Numbered from the stretch's first letter, positions 8,627 through 18,277 are shown. The stretch is 64,000 nucleotides of DNA from Aquimarina algiphila (GCF_007489275.1 NZ_VLNR01000004.1:62001-126000); one strand, 5' to 3'. The notes: generated from the sequence alone by a model not told the origin. A program made the numbers and translations.

Positions 8627-9811
8627 TTAATTTTCTGTATTAAAACTAGTATCATCTATAGCTATTAGTTCCAAATTGAGATTTGTTCTTTCTTTACCTG
8701 TTACATTAAAAAGTGCGGTAAAAGTATCTAAATCCTTCATATACTCTTTTTTAAATTGTTCTACCTTTTGGGGATCACAAAAAAGTTCTACTGTTGCAAT
8801 TACCCCTATATCATGATCAGAGAAAAATAAAAACTGTTCTGTACCATCCACTCCTTTTAACCGAGAGACAATAGCATATTCAGAAGCTAATCCTTCAATG
8901 TCAAGATTAAATATGGTATCTCTGTTTTTAATACGATTTTTATACTTAAGTTTTCTACCTTGAATAGAGAAATGCGCATTTTGTTCGTTAAAATATTGAA
9001 TAAACTTATTATTATTCTTTGTAGGACCTATATATACAGAATTATGCTCCTTAATATCATCATAGGTTGATTTGGTAGAAAATCGAATAGAAAAATCTCT
9101 ACCATTACTTTCAAAAAGTTTAGTTAAATGATATACAGCAATAGATCCCATACCCGTTACATATGAGTAATTTGCAGGAAATACATTATCTCTAAACTCA
9201 GAGTTCTTTTTTTGTAGTTCATAAAAATCATCTAATGAATTGATTTCATAATCTCTATTCCAGCCTATTCTTCCTGTTTTGGTTTTTGCCATAAATCCAA
9301 AGAAATCTCCAACAACCAAAGTGGTTTCTTTTCCATTTGTTAAAAATGAATTCCATAATGCAACTGGTTTTTTATATAACAAATTAGATACAACAAATAC
9401 TAGTGTTACAAATAATGAGATAGAAGTAAATCCAAGTATTTTATAATACTTCTTGTAATTTTTCTCCTCGGATTTAAATGTAGTGTTCTGAATAAATGAA
9501 GTATAGTATTGTCCTTTATCTATTACTATTTTCCATGGTTCATCTTTTCCTTCTGTCTGATAATACTTTTCTAATTTTTTTCTCAGGTTATAGATATTCA
9601 CTCGAATACTGGAAGAATTATTTTGTTCAAGAAATTGTTTCCCAAAAATTTCGATTCCGATTGTTGTTTCTTTCAATTGTTTTTTGGACAATGTTGCTTC
9701 TACAAGAAAACGAAGCAAATTTGTACTTGTAGGAGACTTAGAAAAACCCTTACTACTAAGAATACATTCGAGTATTCTTTTTTTCTCATCATCTAAGAGA
9801 TCTTTCATCAC
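8627..9811 (-). CDS. Membrane-anchored winged-helix one-component regulator
   Basis: The 394-residue protein has an N-terminal winged-helix-like domain (about 1-108) of the type found in front of membrane sensor domains in Acidobacteria and Planctomycetes: STNLLRFLVEATLSKKQLKE, IGIEIFGKQF, SSIRVNIYNLRKKLEKYY and IDKGQYYTSF. One membrane helix follows (about 122-146) and then a ~245-residue C-terminal domain of unknown fold, presumably periplasmic. The topology is CadC-like. The gene diverges from the uronate operon (GH105 start at 10087), so regulation of that operon is the natural inference. The C-terminal domain has no motif I recognise and may be the ligand sensor. It converges with the DUF1080 gene with only 3 bp between stops. 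Confidence 0.7.
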   Translation of the reverse strand: MMKDLLDDEKKRILECILSSKGFSKSPTSTNLLRFLVEATLSKKQLKETTIGIEIFGKQFLEQNNSSSIRVNIYNLRKKLEKYYQTEGKDEPWKIVIDKGQYYTSFIQNTTFKSEEKNYKKYYKILGFTSISLFVTLVFVVSNLLYKKPVALWNSFLTNGKETTLVVGDFFGFMAKTKTGRIGWNRDYEINSLDDFYELQKKNSEFRDNVFPANYSYVTGMGSIAVYHLTKLFESNGRDFSIRFSTKSTYDDIKEHNSVYIGPTKNNNKFIQYFNEQNAHFSIQGRKLKYKNRIKNRDTIFNLDIEGLASEYAIVSRLKGVDGTEQFLFFSDHDIGVIATVELFCDPQKVEQFKKEYMKDLDTFTALFNVTGKERTNLNLELIAIDDTSFNTEN

Positions 9812-9828
9812 TACAAAATTTTATCATC

Positions 9829-9878
9829 CAAAAATAATAAGATTTAACCGTTACAAATACCGTTAACTGAAGGTTAAA
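9829..9878 (-). promoter_or_regulatory. Candidate promoter and TTTAACC/GGTTAAA inverted repeat
   Basis: On the minus strand, TTTG (complement of 9854-9857) and TATTTTTG (complement of 9829-9836) are 17 bp apart and fit the Bacteroidetes -33/-7 promoter pattern for the winged-helix regulator, whose ATG is at 9811. Overlapping the -33 box is a perfect inverted repeat TTTAACC (9843-9849) and GGTTAAA (9872-9878), with CCGTTA also repeated inside it. The overlap would suit autoregulation, and the divergent GH105 promoter is within reach. Sequence features are seen directly; function is inferred. Confidence 0.4.
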
Positions 9879-10086
9879 TATAACTATTATTATGACTTTT
9901 AAGTAATTTGGCTAAGAATCTTATAGCATTTTTCTAAAAAGATTAAGAAATCCATTAAGGATAAGATTGTTGTATAATCCGAAGCTAATTGCAACAAAAA
10001 TGAAAGGAATCATCAAAGCTTTTTTGTTCCTTCTATACATCAATATAACACCAATAATTTTAAACTATAACGAATATCAAAATTTC

Positions 10087-11232
10087 ATGAAAAACTATTT
10101 AGTCAAAACATTATCAGGTACTATCTGCCTTTTACTTTTTAGTTTTTGTACAACTACTCATCTATCTGCAAACACCAAAGATTGTATAGAAAAAAGAAGT
10201 TCAATAGATCAAGACCAAGTGCTTCAACTCATGAAGAAAGTAGCAGATTGGCAACTAGCTAATCCAACAGGTAAAGGATTAAACACTTGGGATTATGCTC
10301 CATTTTATATTGGATTAATGCAATTATATACAATAAGCAAAGATGAAAAATACCTCAATGCGATTGTAGAAATGGGAGATAGCGTGAATTGGACTCCAAG
10401 AGCACGACCATATGATGCGAATGTATATGCAATTACACAGGTCTTCTACGAACTTTATGAAATAAAAGAAGATAAACATATAATTGATCGATCAAATTTT
10501 ATGTTAGAAATGCCTTTAAGAAGAAGACTTGAAAATGATGTCACATTCGATGGAAATAAATACTGGTGGGAATGGTGGAGTTGGTGTGATTCTCTATTTA
10601 TGGCTCCTCCAGCATATGCAAGAGCTGCAGCAGTTTTAAATAACCCTGAGTACCTGAACTTTATGACAGAAAGATGGTGGGACACATCAGATTACTTATA
10701 TGATAAAAAAGAGCATTTATACTTTAGAGATGACCGTTTTTTTAATAAAAAATCAAAAAACGGATCTAAAATATATTGGTCTCGCGGTAATGGATGGGTT
10801 ATCGGAGGATTAACCAGAGTATTGGATTATATGCCAAAAAATCATCCTGAACGTAAAAAATTCGAACAACAATTCATCGAAATGTGTACCCGTCTGAGTG
10901 CAATACAAACCGAAGGAGGATATTGGGGTCAAAGCCTTCTAGATACTAAATTTTATCCACAGAAAGAATCCAGTGGTACTGCATTTTTTATACATGGAAT
11001 GGCCTGGGGAGTAAATAATGGATTATTACCAAAAGATCAATTCATGCCTATAATTAAAAAGGGGTGGGATTTTTTGACTGAGGCAATACACACTGACGGG
11101 ACATTTGGATATGTACAAGAAGTAGGAGATTCTCCTACAGACGTGAGTTTTGATGATTCAGAATCTTATGGAAGTGGAGCTTTTCTCCTTGCAGCTACCG
11201 AAATCTATAAACTCATTAATACTAAATATTAA
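10087..11232 (+). CDS. GH105/GH88-family unsaturated uronyl hydrolase
   Basis: I choose ATG 10087 (381 residues) over the upstream in-frame ATG at 9967 because it begins a normal export signal (MKNYLVKTLSGTICLLLFSF). The mature protein is an (alpha/alpha)6 barrel of the YesR/YteR type: EMGDSVNWTPRARPYDAN, WSWCDSLFMAPPAYARAA (D168 in the WCDxLFM block, the likely catalytic Asp), FWSRGNGWV-type text near residue 235 and SSGTAFFIHGMAWGVNNG. These enzymes hydrate and release 4,5-unsaturated uronyl residues left by polysaccharide lyases. It opens the uronate operon and overlaps the next reading frame at TAATG. It is paralogous to the N-terminal half of the next gene. Confidence 0.88.
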   Translation: MKNYLVKTLSGTICLLLFSFCTTTHLSANTKDCIEKRSSIDQDQVLQLMKKVADWQLANPTGKGLNTWDYAPFYIGLMQLYTISKDEKYLNAIVEMGDSVNWTPRARPYDANVYAITQVFYELYEIKEDKHIIDRSNFMLEMPLRRRLENDVTFDGNKYWWEWWSWCDSLFMAPPAYARAAAVLNNPEYLNFMTERWWDTSDYLYDKKEHLYFRDDRFFNKKSKNGSKIYWSRGNGWVIGGLTRVLDYMPKNHPERKKFEQQFIEMCTRLSAIQTEGGYWGQSLLDTKFYPQKESSGTAFFIHGMAWGVNNGLLPKDQFMPIIKKGWDFLTEAIHTDGTFGYVQEVGDSPTDVSFDDSESYGSGAFLLAATEIYKLINTKY

Positions 11233-11270
11233 TGATGTTCTACTCAGAAATGAAAGTAAATACAACAAAT

Positions 11271-14200
11271 ATGAAAAAAAATACAACAAAGATAATTCTC
11301 AAAATAACCTTCATTTTATTTATCTGTTTTTGCTTTGTTAGTAATGCCCAAATAATAGATTCAAATCATCAACAAGAGATAACTCCAACATCAGTATACA
11401 AGCAAATGCAACGGGTTGCTGATTGGCAAATCATACATTTTCGTGAGAAATACAGTGGAAGGGATAAACCTCATCATATTGCTGATTGGACAAATGGAGC
11501 GCTCTATGTGGGTATGACCAAATTTGCCAAAATGGCTAAGGATGATCGATATTGGAAATGGTTAAAAGAAATTGGCACAACACAAAAATGGCAATTACAC
11601 TGGAGAAAATATATGGCTGATGATCATGTTGTAGGTCAAATGTTTTTGGAATCCTTCAAAAAGTTTAAAGATTCCACTATGATAATCCCTACAAAAGAAC
11701 GTTTAGACTGGATCATGCAAAACCCAAGTCAGCAACCTATTACTTTAGATAACTATAAACATCTAGAGCGATGGACCTGGTGTGATGCCCTATTTATGGG
11801 ACCTCCTGTTTGGGCTAAACTCACAAAAATCACAGGCGAACAAAAATATACAGATTGGATGCTTAAAGAGTATGAGGTTACCAGACAACATCTTTTTGAC
11901 AAAGAAGATCATTTATTTTATCGAGACAATAGTTTTATTGATAAACTTGATCATGATAACAAGATATTTTGGTCAAGAGGCAACGGATGGGTGTTTGGTG
12001 GTTTAACACTGTTAATGGATGAATATGAACCTGGTTCTAAACCCTATGAATACTTTAAGGAAATTTACCTGAAAATGGCAAAAAAGCTCATTCAGATTCA
12101 GACGCCGCAAGGCCACTGGTCCATGAGTTTACTTAATCAAAAATACTACCCCACTCCTGAGACCAGCGGGACATCATTTTTTACATTTGGACTTGCATGG
12201 GGTGTAAATCACGGTGTATTGGATAGGGCAACCTACGAACCGCATATTAAAAAAGCATGGAATGCATTAAACAGTCATATTACCCCCGAGGGTATGCTAG
12301 GTTATGTACAACCTATAGGAGCTGGTCCCGATAAATCATTTAAAGATCAAACTGAAGTGTATGGTACCGGAGCTTTTCTTGCTGCAGGTTCTGAGGTGTA
12401 CACCATGTATGGTGGACAACAAATATACCAGATTTCAAATCCTGATTATATAAAAAGTCCAAAAACGGGAATGACTAGAGAACATTGGTTAGATATGGCA
12501 CAATATATTTTAGAAGGTGCTTTTTCATATGTAAACGATATCGATGATCCTCTTAAGTTTCCAAAATTAGGGGATGTATCTTATCCAAGAGGTGATTGGC
12601 AAATACCGGTAGAAAAATTAGAAGGTTTATGTAGAACACTTTTTGTTGCTGCTCCTTTATTAAAAGAAAATCCAGACTTAACCATTAATAACATCAAAAT
12701 TGCAGATTATTATCGTCATAACATATTAAACCTAATTGATGAAAACCACCCCTCATTTATAAAAGACAAGGAAAAAGATTGGCCAGGACAAACCTTAGTT
12801 GAGTTTGGTGCATTGGCCATTTCATTTTTCACTATCCCCGAAGTCGTTTGGGAGCCACTCACACAAGAGCAAAAAGATATTTTAGCTCGTAAAATGATTA
12901 GTTACGGGGATGGAGCAACCGTACCTTCTAACTGGAAATTTTTTAACATTTTTGTTCTCAGTTTTTTTAAAAGTCAAGGCTATGATGTTAATGAAAAATT
13001 ATTAGTTGACTATCTCAATAAGAGTTTAAATCATTATCGCGGAGATGGCTGGTACAATGATAATCCCGCGTATGATTATTATAGTATGTGGGCGTTTCAG
13101 ATGTATGCAGCCTATTGGTCTGAAGTATTTGGCAATAAATACTATCCAGAAATTGCTAAAAAATTCAAAACAAATTTTCTAGATATAAAAGATAGCTATC
13201 CTTATATGTTTAGTAAAGATGGTAAAATGATTATGTGGGGACGAAGTATAAGTTATCGCATCGCATCTATAAGTCCTTTTCCATTTTTAGGGTTCTATCC
13301 AGAAGAAACTAAAGGTATAAATTGGGGATGGATGCGACGTATTTCTTCTGGAGTATTATCTCAATTTTTACAACATCCCAAGTTTTTAAAAGATGGTGTC
13401 CCAACATTAGGGTTTTATGGAGAATTTGACCCTGCTACTCAATATTACAGTTGTCGAGGAAGTGTATACTGGATGGGAAAAGCCTTTCTTAGTTTACTAT
13501 TACCTAAGGATAATGAGTTTTGGAATGCTACAGAAAACGATGGTGCATGGGATAACAAATTAACCAAAGGAAAGGCATATAACAAGTTTTTCAAAACTTC
13601 AGAAATTATGTTAACCAATTATCCCGATATCGGAGCTACAGAAATCCGAGCCTGGTGTAATGTTCCCATTACTGGAGTTAAAGAGCCTTTCCGCGGAAGC
13701 GAAAATTATAATAAACTAGCGTATAATAGTGCTTTTCCATGGCAAGCTGATGATCCTAGCGGTATTGTATCAATGAATTATATGTTTAAGACCGAAGTGG
13801 ATACTATCCCATATGAACCTGGAAGGTTATATACTTTTAAAAAGTTTAAAAATGGTGTTTACTATCGAGATTTAAAATCTGAAATCATTGAGGACGTTCT
13901 GATTAACCTGGCAGATATTCCCTTGAAAAATGGAATTTTACGAGTAGATAAAATCAATGCCAAAAAACCTTTGGATTTTATTTTAGGGCATTATAGTCTA
14001 CCCCATATTAATGGATATATTAAAAAATCAGTTCAAAAGATAAAAAACAAAGAGATTCAGATTATTGATAACGGTCAATATCAACTCGCTGTAATTCCAA
14101 TAAAAGGATGGGATGTTGTAACTACCAAAACTACTTCTGGTTTACATCCAGAAGCAAAAGAAAGCACAGTAATCAACACCAGAGCAAAGTATAAACCTAG

Positions 14201-14366
14201 TCAAAAAGATAATACCTATATCACCATAATGCTATGGAAAAAGTCGGGAACACCTTTTACCATCGAAGAATTATCTTTTATCAAAAAAATAGAATCAGAA
14301 AAAAACAATAAGCAGATAATTATCATGAAAAATGATAATTCTAAACATATCATTTCATTCGAATAA
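11271..14366 (+). CDS. GH105 - DUF2264 fusion enzyme, secreted
   Basis: The open frame reaches back to 11232, but ATG 11271 begins a proper signal peptide (MKKNTTKIILK..., cleaved near VSNAQ), giving 1031 residues. Residues about 40-385 form a GH105/GH88 domain (WTWCDALFMGPPVWAKL with D172, FWSRGNGWVFGGL, SGTSFFTFGLAWGVNHG). Residues about 398-760 form a DUF2264 domain (MTREHWLDMAQYILEGAF, GDWQIPVEKLEGLCRTLF, WYNDNPAYDYYSMWAFQMYA), predicted all-alpha toroid. A beta-rich C-terminal region (to 1031) follows, as in heparinase-like lyase architectures. DUF2264 activity is not established to my knowledge. The fusion suggests consecutive steps on one oligosaccharide. KduI starts 8 bp after it. Confidence 0.85.
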   Translation: MKKNTTKIILKITFILFICFCFVSNAQIIDSNHQQEITPTSVYKQMQRVADWQIIHFREKYSGRDKPHHIADWTNGALYVGMTKFAKMAKDDRYWKWLKEIGTTQKWQLHWRKYMADDHVVGQMFLESFKKFKDSTMIIPTKERLDWIMQNPSQQPITLDNYKHLERWTWCDALFMGPPVWAKLTKITGEQKYTDWMLKEYEVTRQHLFDKEDHLFYRDNSFIDKLDHDNKIFWSRGNGWVFGGLTLLMDEYEPGSKPYEYFKEIYLKMAKKLIQIQTPQGHWSMSLLNQKYYPTPETSGTSFFTFGLAWGVNHGVLDRATYEPHIKKAWNALNSHITPEGMLGYVQPIGAGPDKSFKDQTEVYGTGAFLAAGSEVYTMYGGQQIYQISNPDYIKSPKTGMTREHWLDMAQYILEGAFSYVNDIDDPLKFPKLGDVSYPRGDWQIPVEKLEGLCRTLFVAAPLLKENPDLTINNIKIADYYRHNILNLIDENHPSFIKDKEKDWPGQTLVEFGALAISFFTIPEVVWEPLTQEQKDILARKMISYGDGATVPSNWKFFNIFVLSFFKSQGYDVNEKLLVDYLNKSLNHYRGDGWYNDNPAYDYYSMWAFQMYAAYWSEVFGNKYYPEIAKKFKTNFLDIKDSYPYMFSKDGKMIMWGRSISYRIASISPFPFLGFYPEETKGINWGWMRRISSGVLSQFLQHPKFLKDGVPTLGFYGEFDPATQYYSCRGSVYWMGKAFLSLLLPKDNEFWNATENDGAWDNKLTKGKAYNKFFKTSEIMLTNYPDIGATEIRAWCNVPITGVKEPFRGSENYNKLAYNSAFPWQADDPSGIVSMNYMFKTEVDTIPYEPGRLYTFKKFKNGVYYRDLKSEIIEDVLINLADIPLKNGILRVDKINAKKPLDFILGHYSLPHINGYIKKSVQKIKNKEIQIIDNGQYQLAVIPIKGWDVVTTKTTSGLHPEAKESTVINTRAKYKPSQKDNTYITIMLWKKSGTPFTIEELSFIKKIESEKNNKQIIIMKNDNSKHIISFE

Positions 14367-14374
14367 AAAATATT

Positions 14375-15220
14375 ATGAATAATACAATATATGAAACCAG
14401 ATACGCCAACGGACCTGCATCTGTAAAGCATTATGATACCAAAGCATTACGCGATGAGTTTTTGATACATAATCTCATGCAATCAGATACTATTATTTGG
14501 GTATACACTCATTATGATCGCTATATGGTTGGTTCTGCCGTACCTATAAAGAAAAGCTTAACACTGGAAGCAATCGATCCTTTAAAAGCTAAAAAATTTC
14601 TGGATCGAAGAGAACTTGGAGCCATCAATGTAGGAGGGCCAGGATCTATAAATGTAGATGGAACTACCTATTCACTAGGGTATAAAGACGCATTATATAT
14701 TGGAAAGGACAGTAAAAATGTAGTTTTTAATAGTGATGACGCTAATAATCCGGCTAGGTTTTATCTAAACTCAGCTCCTGCACATCATGCATTCCCTACC
14801 AAATCCGTAACTAAGGAACAAGCTAAAAAGTTAGAACTTGGAGCGATGGAAACTGCTAATGCAAGAACAGTATACCAAATGATCCTTAGCGGAGTGGTAG
14901 AAACTTGCCAGTTACAAATGGGAATGACAGAGCTTAAACCAGGTAGTGTATGGAATACTATGCCTGCCCATGTTCATGATCGTAGAATGGAAATCTATTT
15001 TTATTTTGAAATCCCCGAAGAACAGGCTGTTTGTCACTTTATGGGACCTGTAAATGAAACACGACACATCTGGATGCAAAATCATCAGGCTGTAATTTCT
15101 CCGCCATGGTCTATTCATTCTGGATCCGGAACAAGTAACTATACCTTTATTTGGGGAATGGCAGGTGAAAATCTGGACTATAGCGATATGGATACTGCAA
15201 AAATTACAGAGCTAAAATAA
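14375..15220 (+). CDS. kduI: 5-dehydro-4-deoxy-D-glucuronate isomerase
   Basis: The 281-residue length and sequence match KduI throughout. It converts 5-dehydro-4-deoxy-D-glucuronate (from 4,5-unsaturated uronates) to 3-deoxy-D-glycero-2,5-hexodiulosonate in the cytoplasm. The cupin metal site is visible: PAHVHDRRME gives H199, H201 and E206, and PPWSIHSG gives H248, with the same spacing as the zinc ligands of the E. coli enzyme. Other family text includes FLDRRELGAINVGGPG and YIGKDSKNVVF. It sits between the GH105-DUF2264 gene (8 bp) and KduD (11 bp), which fixes the pathway direction. Confidence 0.96.
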   Translation: MNNTIYETRYANGPASVKHYDTKALRDEFLIHNLMQSDTIIWVYTHYDRYMVGSAVPIKKSLTLEAIDPLKAKKFLDRRELGAINVGGPGSINVDGTTYSLGYKDALYIGKDSKNVVFNSDDANNPARFYLNSAPAHHAFPTKSVTKEQAKKLELGAMETANARTVYQMILSGVVETCQLQMGMTELKPGSVWNTMPAHVHDRRMEIYFYFEIPEEQAVCHFMGPVNETRHIWMQNHQAVISPPWSIHSGSGTSNYTFIWGMAGENLDYSDMDTAKITELK

Positions 15221-15231
15221 TCACTCTTACC

Positions 15232-16026
15232 ATGACAAATTCATTATTTGATGTTTCAGGAAAAATAGCATTAGTCACAGGAAGCACACACGGACTAGGA
15301 ATGGCTATGGCAAAGGGATTAGGTCAAGCCGGAGCCACTATAATAGTAAACGGGAATTCATCCCAGGAAAAAATCGATAACGCCGTAACTGAGTATAAAA
15401 ATGAGGGGATACATGCTATTGGATACAAATTTGATGTTTCTAATGAACAAGAAGTTATCTCTTCCATTAAAAAAATTGAAACCGAAATAGGCTACATTGA
15501 TATTTTAATTAATAATGCCGGAATTATAAAACGAACTCCATTAATTGACATGGAAGTAGATGACTTTAAACAAGTCATTAATATTGATCTTGTTAGCCCT
15601 TTTATTGTTTCTAAACATGTAGTTAGAGGAATGATAGAAAGAAAACAAGGAAAAATTATCAATATCTGTTCTATGATGACAGAATTAGGCCGAAATACAG
15701 TTGGCGCATATGCTGCAGCAAAAGGTGGACTAAAAATGTTAACCAAAAATATGGCTACAGAATGGGCCAAATACAATATCCAGGTTAATGGTATTGGTCC
15801 TGGATATTTTGCTACCTCTCAAACTGCTCCTATACGAGTAGATGGTCATCCTTTCAATGATTTCATAGTAGGTAGAACTCCGGCAGCAAAATGGGGTGAT
15901 CCAAGTGACCTTGCAGGAGCAGCTATTTTCCTGTCCTCAAAAGCAAGCGACTTTGTAAATGGCCATATTTTATATGTTGATGGTGGGATCTTAGCAACCA
16001 TAGGTAAACCTTCTAATGAAGATTAA
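15232..16026 (+). CDS. kduD: 2-dehydro-3-deoxy-D-gluconate 5-dehydrogenase (SDR)
   Basis: The 264-residue short-chain dehydrogenase has the Rossmann TGSTHGLGMAMA loop near residue 17, an NNAG motif near residue 97, and the catalytic YAAAK (Y160, K164). The C-terminal FVNGHILYVDGG is usual for this group. KduD reduces 3-deoxy-D-glycero-2,5-hexodiulosonate to 2-keto-3-deoxygluconate using NAD(P)H, directly after KduI. Its place 11 bp downstream of kduI supports this over other SDR activities. No 2-keto-3-deoxygluconate kinase or aldolase gene is seen in the window. Confidence 0.92.
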   Translation: MTNSLFDVSGKIALVTGSTHGLGMAMAKGLGQAGATIIVNGNSSQEKIDNAVTEYKNEGIHAIGYKFDVSNEQEVISSIKKIETEIGYIDILINNAGIIKRTPLIDMEVDDFKQVINIDLVSPFIVSKHVVRGMIERKQGKIINICSMMTELGRNTVGAYAAAKGGLKMLTKNMATEWAKYNIQVNGIGPGYFATSQTAPIRVDGHPFNDFIVGRTPAAKWGDPSDLAGAAIFLSSKASDFVNGHILYVDGGILATIGKPSNED

Positions 16027-16056
16027 TTTACAATCACGATCAAATAAATTTTGTAG

Positions 16057-17286
16057 ATGAAACTATATATTCTTATTTCTTTGACCACCTTATTCACCAT
16101 ATCTGGATGCAGCCCTTCTTCAAAAAATGTGATCACTATTGAGAACACATTAAACATAGAACGTATAGATGAATTAGTGCGTATTCCGATAGCGAAGTTT
16201 GACACTCATATTATAGACATCAAAGATGAATCTATACTTGCTATTTATAACCAAAATAAGGAATTTATTCCATTTCAATTAGAAGATATTGATAATGATA
16301 AGAAATGGGATCAATTAATTTTTGTTACTGATTTTAAGCCAAAAGAGATAAAAAAAATATACTTTGATGTTATAGAAAGAGAAAAGACTCCCATAGTATC
16401 TAAAGCTACAGACATACATTTTGGAGTTGGCTCAAACTCAAGAGACGTTACAGAAGTAAAAAATTATAAACGTAATGGAGATCCCAGAAATGCAGCAGAC
16501 AAAAAATTCTTTCAAATGGAAGGGCCAGCCTGGGAAAATGATAAAGTTGGGTTTCGTATGTATTTTGACCCAAGAAATGGGATTGATATTTTTGGTAAAA
16601 CAACAGAGGATTTAGTTTTATCCCAAGTTGGAATTAATGGAGACTATCATACTAAAGAAACTTGGGGAATGGATATCCTTAAAGTTGGTAATTCTCTAGG
16701 GGCAGGATCTATTGCCATACAATTAAATGATTCATTGTATAGAATAACAGGTAAAAATGGTGCTAGGTATAAAGTTATAGAAGAAGGTCCTATTAAAGCT
16801 TCTTTTGAAATGAATTATATCAATGATACTATTCATGGAATTCCTATACAGGTACGCCATAAGATTTCGATTTATAAGGGACAATGGTATTATAAAAGTG
16901 AAGTTTCTTTATCAGGAATAACTCAAGAAATGAAACTGGTTGCAGGGATCGTAAATTTAAAACCAAATCAACTATATATCAAAGAACGTAATAGCCTGTT
17001 CAGTCTATATTCTCATGGTAAGCAATCTGAAAACGGAGATCATCTTGGCATGGCGTTACTATTAAACAAAGATCTTTACCATACTCATAAGACTATTACT
17101 AAAAAAGAAAATGGAATTACAAATACTCATTATGTAGTTTTTAATACTGAAAACAATACTACTATCCCTTTCTATTTCTTATCAGGTTGGGAAGCCTCAA
17201 GTCAAAAATTCGCAAAACCAGAAGGTTTTACACAAAAGATAGCAGAGACCTTAGACCAACTTTCTCATCCCATAATCATAAAATAA
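16057..17286 (+). CDS. DUF4861 lipoprotein
   Basis: The 409-residue product has a lipoprotein signal (LFTISGC, Cys18). The rest is beta-rich and matches what I know of DUF4861: a first domain with RIPIAKFDTHIIDIKDES and FIPFQLEDIDNDKKWDQLIF, then a long region with NGDPRNAADKKFFQMEGPAW, GFRMYFDPRNGIDIFGK and YHTKETWGMDILKVGNSLG. DUF4861 genes recur in Bacteroidetes loci for pectin- and ulvan-like uronic-acid polysaccharides, but I know no confirmed activity. It is 30 bp after kduD and 1 bp before the TRAP binding protein. A surface or periplasmic role in processing or binding the imported uronate oligosaccharide is inference. Confidence 0.82.
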   Translation: MKLYILISLTTLFTISGCSPSSKNVITIENTLNIERIDELVRIPIAKFDTHIIDIKDESILAIYNQNKEFIPFQLEDIDNDKKWDQLIFVTDFKPKEIKKIYFDVIEREKTPIVSKATDIHFGVGSNSRDVTEVKNYKRNGDPRNAADKKFFQMEGPAWENDKVGFRMYFDPRNGIDIFGKTTEDLVLSQVGINGDYHTKETWGMDILKVGNSLGAGSIAIQLNDSLYRITGKNGARYKVIEEGPIKASFEMNYINDTIHGIPIQVRHKISIYKGQWYYKSEVSLSGITQEMKLVAGIVNLKPNQLYIKERNSLFSLYSHGKQSENGDHLGMALLLNKDLYHTHKTITKKENGITNTHYVVFNTENNTTIPFYFLSGWEASSQKFAKPEGFTQKIAETLDQLSHPIIIK

Positions 17287-17287
17287 G

Positions 17288-18277
17288 ATGAGTTTATATC
17301 AATATAGAATACAGAAGCTCTTTTTTATTATACTCTCAGTAGTACTAATCTCATGCAGTGGTTCAAAAAAGGTAAAAGTACTGCGATTAGCTCATATTTT
17401 GGACACCCAACACCCTGTGCATAAATCCATGGAAATTTTGGGAGAACGCCTGGCAAAAAAATCTAACGGAAAACTAATATTAAAAATATATCCAAGTAGT
17501 CAATTAGGAGGCGAACGTGAATGTTTAGAGCTGCTACAAATAGGAAGCTTAGATATCACCAAAGTCTCAGCTGCAGTGTTAGAAAATTTCATTCCGGAAT
17601 ATCGTGTTTTTGGAATACCATATTTATTTAGAGATAGGTCACATGCATTTTCTGTATTAGATGGTAAGCTAGGAGAAGAAATGTTAACTCAGGGAGAAAA
17701 ATTCAGATTAAGAGGACTCACTTTTTATGATGCTGGTAGTAGAAGTTTTTACACCAAAAAAAAACCAATTACTACACCCGAAGATTTAGAGAGTAAAAAA
17801 ATACGTGTAATGAAAAGTAATATGGCCATAGATATGGTTAATCAATTGGGAGGAGCTCCTACTCTTGTTTCTTGGGGAGAGTTATATACTGCTTTGCAAC
17901 AAGGCGTAGTTGATGGCGCAGAAAACAACCCTCCTAGTTTCTACACTTCAAAACATTACGAAATTTGTAAATATTATAGTTTAGATGAACATACCACTAT
18001 TCCGGATGTATTATTAATTGGTCTTGATACCTGGGAACGATTAAGCGACGAAGAAAAAAAATGGGTACAAGAAGCCAGTACTGAATCTAAAATAGAACAA
18101 CGTAAACTTTGGGCCGCATCAGAAAAAAAATCATTAGATGCAGTGATTGAAGCCGGAGTGCAAATTACACGTCCCGATAAATCTCTTTTTGAACAAAAAA
18201 CCCAAGAAGTCATTACAACTTTTAAAGATCAACCAGAGGTTTTAAAGCTCGTCAAAATTATAAAATCAGCGTATTAA
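17288..18277 (+). CDS. TRAP transporter substrate-binding protein (DctP family), lipoprotein
   Basis: The 329-residue protein has a lipoprotein signal (SVVLISCSG, Cys23) instead of the cleaved signal of most DctP proteins. Family features follow: LRLAHILDTQHPVHKSMEIL, LKIYPSSQLGGERECLELLQ, GIPYLFRDRSHAF, and the ligand-arginine region KKIRVMKSNMAIDMVNQLGG with GELYTALQQGVVDGAENNP. It delivers an organic acid, here probably a uronate or unsaturated uronate, to the membrane subunits encoded next. The start is 1 bp after the DUF4861 stop and the stop abuts the DctQ ATG, so translation is likely coupled. Confidence 0.93.
   Translation: MSLYQYRIQKLFFIILSVVLISCSGSKKVKVLRLAHILDTQHPVHKSMEILGERLAKKSNGKLILKIYPSSQLGGERECLELLQIGSLDITKVSAAVLENFIPEYRVFGIPYLFRDRSHAFSVLDGKLGEEMLTQGEKFRLRGLTFYDAGSRSFYTKKKPITTPEDLESKKIRVMKSNMAIDMVNQLGGAPTLVSWGELYTALQQGVVDGAENNPPSFYTSKHYEICKYYSLDEHTTIPDVLLIGLDTWERLSDEEKKWVQEASTESKIEQRKLWAASEKKSLDAVIEAGVQITRPDKSLFEQKTQEVITTFKDQPEVLKLVKIIKSAY

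Noticed and set aside
9967..10086. Upstream ATG extension of the GH105 gene
   Set aside because: The extension adds about 40 residues before a normal signal peptide; ATG 10087 fits an exported enzyme better.
11232..11270. ATG at 11232 overlapping the GH105 stop (TAATG)
   Set aside because: It puts 13 residues before the signal peptide; ATG 11271 is more likely, though coupled initiation at 11232 cannot be ruled out.
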